DNA from: Bradyrhizobium sp. SZCCT0148
Lineage (GTDB): Bacteria > Pseudomonadota > Alphaproteobacteria > Rhizobiales > Xanthobacteraceae
Length of the DNA stretch: 64,000 nucleotides
NCBI RefSeq assembly: GCF_018129985.1
Contig: NZ_JAFCKT010000006.1
Span: forward strand, 1-64,000
Direction: 5' to 3'
Position numbers and translations under genes: made by a program. Shown one piece after another: positions 59,193 to 64,000 of the stretch. Within the stretch, counting starts at the first letter, position 1. The number at the start of each line of letters is the position of its first letter. Under the pieces are notes generated by a model, which was given only the letters and a program-made list of their open reading frames with translations, did not search any database and had not been told where the DNA came from.

Positions 59193-59236
59193 AAGTCCCG
59201 GAAGCCATCACGTACGGATCCTGGCTTCCGGGACTT
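59193..59236 (+). promoter_or_regulatory. 15-bp perfect stem-loop between binding-protein and permease genes
   Basis: AAGTCCCGGAAGCCA and TGGCTTCCGGGACTT pair perfectly around a 14-base loop, 17 bases after the binding-protein stop. A weak T-stretch (GCTGTTTCGGG) follows. Such hairpins protect the upstream mRNA and reduce read-through, giving many binding-protein copies per permease. It could act as a partial terminator. Confidence 0.75.
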
Positions 59237-59291
59237 GCTGTTTCGGGTTAACGCGATGATGCGTGCTACTGAAGAGATGTGAAAGGAACAG

Positions 59292-60272
59292 ATGCTCGCT
59301 TTCACACTGCGCCGGGCCATCCAGGCCATTGGCGTCATGATTGCTGTCGGGATCATCTCCTTCTCGATGTTCCGCTTCGCCGGCGATCCCGTGAACCAGA
59401 TGGTCGGGATGGACACGTCGGGCGCGGAACGTGCCGCGATCCGCAAATCCCTCGGTCTCGACGATCCCGTGATCGTGCAGTTCGGCCGCTACATCGGCAA
59501 TGCCGCGCAGTTCAAGTTCGGCGTATCCTACCAGTTCCGCCTGCCCGTCGCCAACCTGCTGATGGAGCGGATGCCGGCGACGCTGGAGCTTGCGATCTGC
59601 GCCACCATCTTCGCGATGGTCAGCGGCATCCTGATGGGCGTCTATTCCGCCCTGCGCCGTGACAGCTGGCTGTCGCACCTGTTTCAGGCCGTGTCACTGA
59701 TCGGCATCTCGTTGCCGACCTTCCTGATCGGCATCCTGATGATCTATCTGTTCTCGGTGACACTCGGCTGGCTGCCCTCGTTCGGTCGCGGCGACGTCGT
59801 GCATATTGGGTGGTGGACGACGGGGCTGCTGACGCTGTCGGGCCTGAAGGCATTGATCATGCCGTCGATCACGCTCGGCCTGTTCCAAATGACCCTGATC
59901 ATGCGGCTGGTGCGCGCGGAGATGCTGGAGGTAATGCGGACGGACTACATCCGCTTCGCCCGCGCGCGCGGGTTGACCACACGCGCCATCCATTTCGGCC
60001 ATGCGCTTCGCAACACGATGGTTCCGGTCATCACCGTCGCCGGCCTGCAATTCGGCTCGGTCATCGCCTTCGCCATCATCACCGAGACCGTCTTCCAGTG
60101 GCCGGGCATGGGGCTCCTGTTCGTGCAGGCCGTTCAGAATGTCGACATCCCGATCATGGCGGCCTATCTGATGATGGTGTCCCTGATCTTCGTCACCATC
60201 AATCTCGTGGTTGATATCCTCTACACCATCGTCGATCCGCGACTGCGCTCGACGGTCAGCCGGGCGCATTGA
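59292..60272 (+). CDS. Peptide-type ABC transporter permease (DppB-like)
   Basis: 326-residue inner-membrane permease with six hydrophobic helices. The N terminus MLAFTLRRAIQAIGVMIAVG and the EAA-loop region ARARGLTTRAIHFGHALRNT are typical of DppB/GsiC. The ATG at 59292 has AAAGGAA upstream. It works with the DppC-like partner whose start is one base past its stop. Confidence 0.93.
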   Translation: MLAFTLRRAIQAIGVMIAVGIISFSMFRFAGDPVNQMVGMDTSGAERAAIRKSLGLDDPVIVQFGRYIGNAAQFKFGVSYQFRLPVANLLMERMPATLELAICATIFAMVSGILMGVYSALRRDSWLSHLFQAVSLIGISLPTFLIGILMIYLFSVTLGWLPSFGRGDVVHIGWWTTGLLTLSGLKALIMPSITLGLFQMTLIMRLVRAEMLEVMRTDYIRFARARGLTTRAIHFGHALRNTMVPVITVAGLQFGSVIAFAIITETVFQWPGMGLLFVQAVQNVDIPIMAAYLMMVSLIFVTINLVVDILYTIVDPRLRSTVSRAH

Positions 60273-60273
60273 G

Positions 60274-61236
60274 ATGAGCGAAGCCGTCGTTCCGCACACG
60301 ACCGGAAAGCCCAATGCGGCCGCCCCGGGCTGGTTTAGACGCACGCTTGACGGCGACCTTTTCTATTCGTTCCGCCGCTCCAGGATCACCATGATCGCCG
60401 CCGGCGTGACGCTGCTGTTCTTCCTGGTCGCGATCTTCGCCCCCCTGTTGTCGGTGCAGAATCCATTCGATCCGGCGCAGCTACAGCTGATGAATTCGCG
60501 CATCTCGCCGCTCTGGACTGCTGACGGCCAGAGCCCGTTCCTGCTCGGCACCGACGAGCAGGGCCGCGACGTGCTGTCTGCGATCCTCTACGGCCTGCGC
60601 ATCTCGCTGCTGGTCGGCGTGCTCGGCGTCGTCCTTTCCGGCGCGCTCGGCATCCTGCTCGGGCTGACGGCCGGCTATTTCGGCGGAGCCATCGACGGGC
60701 TGATCATGCGCATCGCCGACGTGCAGCTGTCATTCCCGGCCATCCTGATCGCGCTCTTGATCAACGGCGTCGCCAAATCTGTCTTCGGCAACAAGCTGGA
60801 CGAAACCAGCATGCTGGCGGTCCTGGTGTTCGCGATCGGCCTGAGCTTCTGGGTCCAGTATGCACGCACGGTCCGCGGCTCGGTCCTGGTCGAGAAGAAC
60901 AAGGACTACGTGGCGGCCGCGCAATTGATCGGCCTGCCGGCCCCCGTGATCATGCTGCGCCACGTGCTCCCGAACACGACGGGACCGATCCTGGTGATCG
61001 CCACCATCAATCTCGCGCTCGCCATCATCACCGAGGCGACGCTATCCTTCCTCGGTTCGGGCATGCCCGAGACCATGCCCTCGCTCGGCACGCTGATCCG
61101 TATCGGCAACGGCTATCTGTTCGCGGGCGAGTGGTGGATCGTCGCATTTCCAGGAATCGCGCTGGCAGCCCTGATCCTGTCGATCAACCTGCTCGGCGAT
61201 TGGCTGCGCGACGCGCTGAACCCCAAACTCCGATGA
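60274..61236 (+). CDS. Peptide-type ABC transporter permease (DppC-like)
   Basis: 320-residue partner permease. It has the OppC N-terminal segment RSRITMIAAGVTLLFFLVAI, the motif LLGTDEQGRDVLSAILYG, and the EAA loop near QLIGLPAPVIMLRHVLPNT. The ATG at 60274 directly follows the DppB-like stop (TGAGATG). It forms the channel with that protein. Confidence 0.93.
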   Translation: MSEAVVPHTTGKPNAAAPGWFRRTLDGDLFYSFRRSRITMIAAGVTLLFFLVAIFAPLLSVQNPFDPAQLQLMNSRISPLWTADGQSPFLLGTDEQGRDVLSAILYGLRISLLVGVLGVVLSGALGILLGLTAGYFGGAIDGLIMRIADVQLSFPAILIALLINGVAKSVFGNKLDETSMLAVLVFAIGLSFWVQYARTVRGSVLVEKNKDYVAAAQLIGLPAPVIMLRHVLPNTTGPILVIATINLALAIITEATLSFLGSGMPETMPSLGTLIRIGNGYLFAGEWWIVAFPGIALAALILSINLLGDWLRDALNPKLR

Positions 61237-61249
61237 GCGTGCAGCGTCC

Positions 61250-62236
61250 ATGACCGAGCCCATCCTATCCGTCCGCAACCTTCAGGTGGAGTTCGCCTCC
61301 CGCCGCGGCACGCTGCGCGCCATTGACGGCGTCTCCTTCGACATCGCCAAGGGCGAGGTGCTGGGCGTCGTCGGCGAATCCGGCGCCGGCAAGTCGGTCA
61401 CGGGCCTGTCGGTGATCGGCCTGATCGATCCGCCCGGTCGCATCTCGGGCGGCGAGATCCGTCTCGCCGGCCTGCGCATCGACAATCTGCCGCCCGAGGA
61501 GCTGCGCCGCGTCCGCGGCAAGCGCATCGGCATGATCTTTCAGGATCCCCTGACCTCGCTCAATCCGCTGTACAAGGTCGGCGACCAGATCGTCGAAACG
61601 ATCAGAACCCATCTCAACCTTTCGGAACAGGCCGCCCGGCGACGGGCCATTGAACTGTTGGCAGAGGTCGGCATTCCCGCACCGGACAAGCGCATCGACG
61701 GCTATCCGCACGAATTCTCGGGCGGCATGCGCCAGCGCGTGGTGATCGCGCTCGCCATCTGCGCCGAGCCGGAGCTGATCATCGCGGACGAGCCGACCAC
61801 CGCGCTCGACGTCTCCGTGCAGGCGCAGATCATCTCGTTGATCAAACGTCTCGGCCGGGACCACGGCACCGCCGTGATGCTGGTCACCCACGACATGGGC
61901 GTGATCGCCGAAACCTCGGACCGGGTCGCCGTGATGTATGCGGGCCGGGTCGCCGAGATCGGCCCCGTGCAGGACGTGGTGAGGAACCCGCTGCATCCCT
62001 ACGCCAGGGGCCTGATGGGCGCGATCCCGACCTTGGCCGGCGAGGACAAGCGGCTGGTGCAGATTCCCGGCTCGATGCCGCGCTTGTCGGCGATCCCGCG
62101 CGGCTGCTCGTTCAATCCGCGCTGCGAACGTGCCTTCGACCGCTGCCGGGTCGATCGGCCCGAGCCGCTGCCGCGCGGCGCGCAATCGGTCGCCTGTCAC
62201 CTGTATGACGACCTGCCGGCGGAGAGCGCGGCATGA
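61250..62236 (+). CDS. Peptide-type ABC transporter ATPase (DppD-like)
   Basis: 328-residue ATPase. Walker A GESGAGKS, signature FSGGMRQRV, Walker B LIIADEPTTALD, and the family C-terminal cysteine region RGCSFNPRCERAFDRC are all present. It overlaps the DppF-like gene by four bases (ATGA). Together the two ATPases power the peptide importer. Confidence 0.95.
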   Translation: MTEPILSVRNLQVEFASRRGTLRAIDGVSFDIAKGEVLGVVGESGAGKSVTGLSVIGLIDPPGRISGGEIRLAGLRIDNLPPEELRRVRGKRIGMIFQDPLTSLNPLYKVGDQIVETIRTHLNLSEQAARRRAIELLAEVGIPAPDKRIDGYPHEFSGGMRQRVVIALAICAEPELIIADEPTTALDVSVQAQIISLIKRLGRDHGTAVMLVTHDMGVIAETSDRVAVMYAGRVAEIGPVQDVVRNPLHPYARGLMGAIPTLAGEDKRLVQIPGSMPRLSAIPRGCSFNPRCERAFDRCRVDRPEPLPRGAQSVACHLYDDLPAESAA

Positions 62237-63222
62237 GCGCTCCCTTCGTCCAGGCCACAAATCTGCGCCGGGTGTTCGACGTTTCAAAACCCTGGCTCAA
62301 CCGCATGCTCGAAGGCGGGCATCTCGAGTATCTCAAGGCGGTCGATCACGTCACCTTCGACATCAGGAAGGGCGAGACGTTTGCGCTGGTCGGCGAATCC
62401 GGTTCGGGCAAGACCACCGTGGCGCGGATGGTCGTCGGCCTGCTGCCGCCCAGCTCCGGCAACGTGCTGATCGACGGCGTCTCGATGACAGATCCGCGGC
62501 AGGCGCAGGCGCGCCGAAAGCTGCGCAGACGCATCCAGATGATCTTCCAGGATCCCTATGCGAGCCTGAACCCGCGCTTCCGGGTCGATGCCATAATCTC
62601 CGAGCCGATCCGCGCCTTCGACCTGATCCAGGGCGAGCGCGACATCCAGGCCCGCGTCGGCGAGTTGCTCAGCTTGGTCGGGCTGCATCCCGACGACCGG
62701 CTCAAGTTTCCGCACGAATTCTCCGGCGGCCAGCGCCAACGCATTGCAATCGCCAGGGCGCTCGCATCGGATGCCGAGTTCATCGTTTGCGACGAGCCGA
62801 CCTCGGCGCTCGACGTCTCCGTGCAGGCGCAAATCCTGAACCTGATGCGCGACCTCCAGGACAAATTCGGCCTGACTTACATGTTCATCAGCCACAACCT
62901 TGCCGTGGTCCGCCACATGGCGAGCCGCGTCGGCGTGATGTATCTCGGCCGCATCGTCGAGATCGCGGAGGGACGCGAGCTGTTCGCCAATCCGCGGATG
63001 CCTTACACCAAGATGCTGCTCGGCGCCGTGCCCGATCTCGCCATGAGCGGCCGCCAGCGCATTCCGGTGAAGGGCGAAATCCCGAACCCGATCAATCCGC
63101 CGCCCGGCTGCGCCTTCAATCCGCGCTGTCCGCTGGCGTTCGATCTCTGCCGCAAGGAGACGCCGGAACTGATCGACGGCGTCGCCTGTCACGCGGTGAA
63201 CACCGCGCCGGTCCCGGCGTGA
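62233..63222 (+). CDS. Peptide-type ABC transporter ATPase (DppF-like)
   Basis: 329-residue ATPase. The N-terminal insert VSKPWLNRMLEGG is typical of DppF/OppF. Walker A GESGSGKTT, signature FSGGQRQRI, Walker B FIVCDEPTSALD and the C-terminal GCAFNPRCPLAFDLC region are intact. It is the second motor subunit of the importer. Confidence 0.95.
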   Translation: MSAPFVQATNLRRVFDVSKPWLNRMLEGGHLEYLKAVDHVTFDIRKGETFALVGESGSGKTTVARMVVGLLPPSSGNVLIDGVSMTDPRQAQARRKLRRRIQMIFQDPYASLNPRFRVDAIISEPIRAFDLIQGERDIQARVGELLSLVGLHPDDRLKFPHEFSGGQRQRIAIARALASDAEFIVCDEPTSALDVSVQAQILNLMRDLQDKFGLTYMFISHNLAVVRHMASRVGVMYLGRIVEIAEGRELFANPRMPYTKMLLGAVPDLAMSGRQRIPVKGEIPNPINPPPGCAFNPRCPLAFDLCRKETPELIDGVACHAVNTAPVPA

Positions 63223-63304
63223 CGCACGCGTGCCATGCGGCCTGTGCATTTGGCATCCCAGCACGGGCTGTGATCAATTTCGCGCGCCGCAAATGAGGTA
63301 AGCC

Positions 63305-64000
63305 ATGGCCAGCAACGTCAATCCAGATCCCTTTACGACGCGCCCAGAGATCGAGGGCACGTTCGGGGTCGTCGCCACCACGCACTGGATCGCGACCGCC
63401 GTCGGCATGGCCATCCTCGAAAAGGGCGGCAACGCCTTCGACGCCGGCGTTGCCACCGCCTTCACGCTCCAGGTGGTCGAGCCGCATCTGAACGGTCCCG
63501 GTGGCGACGTGCCGATCATCGTCCACGACGTCAAGCGCGGCCGCACCGAAGTGATCTGCGGTCAGGGCCCGGCACCGGCGCGCGCCACCATCGCGCATTA
63601 CAGGAGCGAAGGCCTCGACATGGTGCCGGGCACGGGCCTGCTCGCGGCCTGCGTCCCCGGCACGTTTGAATCCTGGATGATGCTGCTGCGCGATTACGGC
63701 ACGATGCGCGTGCGCGACGTGCTGGAACCCGCGATCTCCTATGCGCGCGACGGCTATCCGCTGGTCGAGCGCGCCTGCGCCACGATCCAGACCGTCGAAC
63801 AGCTGTTCCGCAAGCATTGGCCGACCTCGGCCGCCGTCTACCTGCCGAACGGCGAAGTGCCGAAGCCCGGCACGCTCTTCACCAACAAGACACTGGCTGC
63901 GACCTACGCCCGCATTCTCAGCGAGGCCGAGAGCGGCGGCGGTGGCCGCGACGCCGAGATCGAGCGCGCGCGCAAAGCCTGGTCGCAAGGCTTCGTCGCG
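63305..64000 (+). CDS. Gamma-glutamyltranspeptidase family (5' part, runs off window)
   Basis: 232 codons from the ATG at 63305 (GAGGT upstream) to the window edge; the protein should be about 550-600 residues. The start of the mature-like part, GVVATTHWIATAVGMAILEKGG, and NAFDAGVATAFTLQVVEPH with GPGGD are typical of the family. No signal peptide is seen, so a cytoplasmic enzyme is likely. The catalytic Thr lies beyond the window. It follows the peptide importer by 82 bases, suggesting cleavage of imported gamma-glutamyl compounds. Confidence 0.9.
   Translation, partial: MASNVNPDPFTTRPEIEGTFGVVATTHWIATAVGMAILEKGGNAFDAGVATAFTLQVVEPHLNGPGGDVPIIVHDVKRGRTEVICGQGPAPARATIAHYRSEGLDMVPGTGLLAACVPGTFESWMMLLRDYGTMRVRDVLEPAISYARDGYPLVERACATIQTVEQLFRKHWPTSAAVYLPNGEVPKPGTLFTNKTLAATYARILSEAESGGGGRDAEIERARKAWSQGFVA

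Noticed and set aside
1..64000. CRISPR arrays, tRNA/rRNA genes, prophage or conjugation genes
   Set aside because: No regularly spaced repeats, cloverleaf genes, integrases, transposases or phage structural genes were recognised; only dispersed palindromic repeats.

Overview
The window looks like a chromosomal stretch of a high-GC alphaproteobacterium of the Bradyrhizobium/Nitrobacteraceae type. This rests on codon use, the dispersed palindromic repeats between genes, the Liv/Aap/Dpp-type ABC importers, the Paa operon with PaaX, and a class III PHA synthase. Species assignment is inference. No rRNA, tRNA, CRISPR array, insertion sequence or phage gene was seen. Coding density is high and nearly every gene has a recognisable family.

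Layout. 1-3.7 kb: two adjacent chemoreceptors, the first cut by the window edge, sharing an almost identical signalling half. 3.9-7.6 kb: a four-carbon sugar-acid (threonate/erythronate) module, otnK-otnI-ltnD with otnC divergent. 7.8-13.4 kb: a branched-chain-type ABC importer (livF, livG, livM, livH, livK) behind a DUF1445 hydro-lyase gene. This set diverges from 13.5-17.8 kb, which holds a LysR regulator, an allantoate/N-carbamoyl amidohydrolase-like enzyme, a D-2-hydroxyacid dehydrogenase and an Ldh2-type dehydrogenase. A perfect 9-bp inverted repeat sits in the divergent gap, so the two arms may form one LysR regulon of unknown substrate. 17.9-22.2 kb: a SUFU-domain protein, tartrate dehydrogenase, an SDR lacking the catalytic Tyr/Lys, and an amidase. 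22.4-28.0 kb: an Aap-like polar amino-acid importer (two permeases and a binding protein, no ATPase here) with an RpiR regulator and a class III aminotransferase. 28.2-36.4 kb: a one-cysteine Asp/Glu-racemase-family protein, TetR, a ferredoxin-P450 pair behind a near-consensus promoter, an MHS-type transporter, a sulfite-oxidase-like protein, a hydrolase-OsmC fusion, a YeeE/YedE transporter and a quinone-oxidoreductase-like protein.

36.5-43.0 kb: phenylacetate degradation genes paaX-paaABCDE-paaI-paaK on the minus strand, with an inverted repeat over a plausible paaA promoter. 43.1-57.2 kb is rich in storage-lipid and fatty-acid functions: phasin, PhaC/PhaE, a WS/DGAT-type acyltransferase, a CYP102 (BM3-like) self-sufficient P450, an epoxide hydrolase and two paralogous alpha/beta hydrolases. 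57.2-64 kb: a Dpp/Gsi-type peptide importer behind a textbook sigma-54 promoter, followed by a gamma-glutamyltranspeptidase gene that runs off the window. This suggests import and cleavage of glutathione or gamma-glutamyl compounds under nitrogen control.

The most interesting points are the sigma-54 peptide/GGT operon with a 15-bp stem between the binding-protein and permease genes, the divergent LysR regulon, the SDR and racemase-family proteins with altered active sites, the CYP102 without the usual fatty-acid carboxylate anchor, and a palindromic repeat family showing a paired compensatory change.
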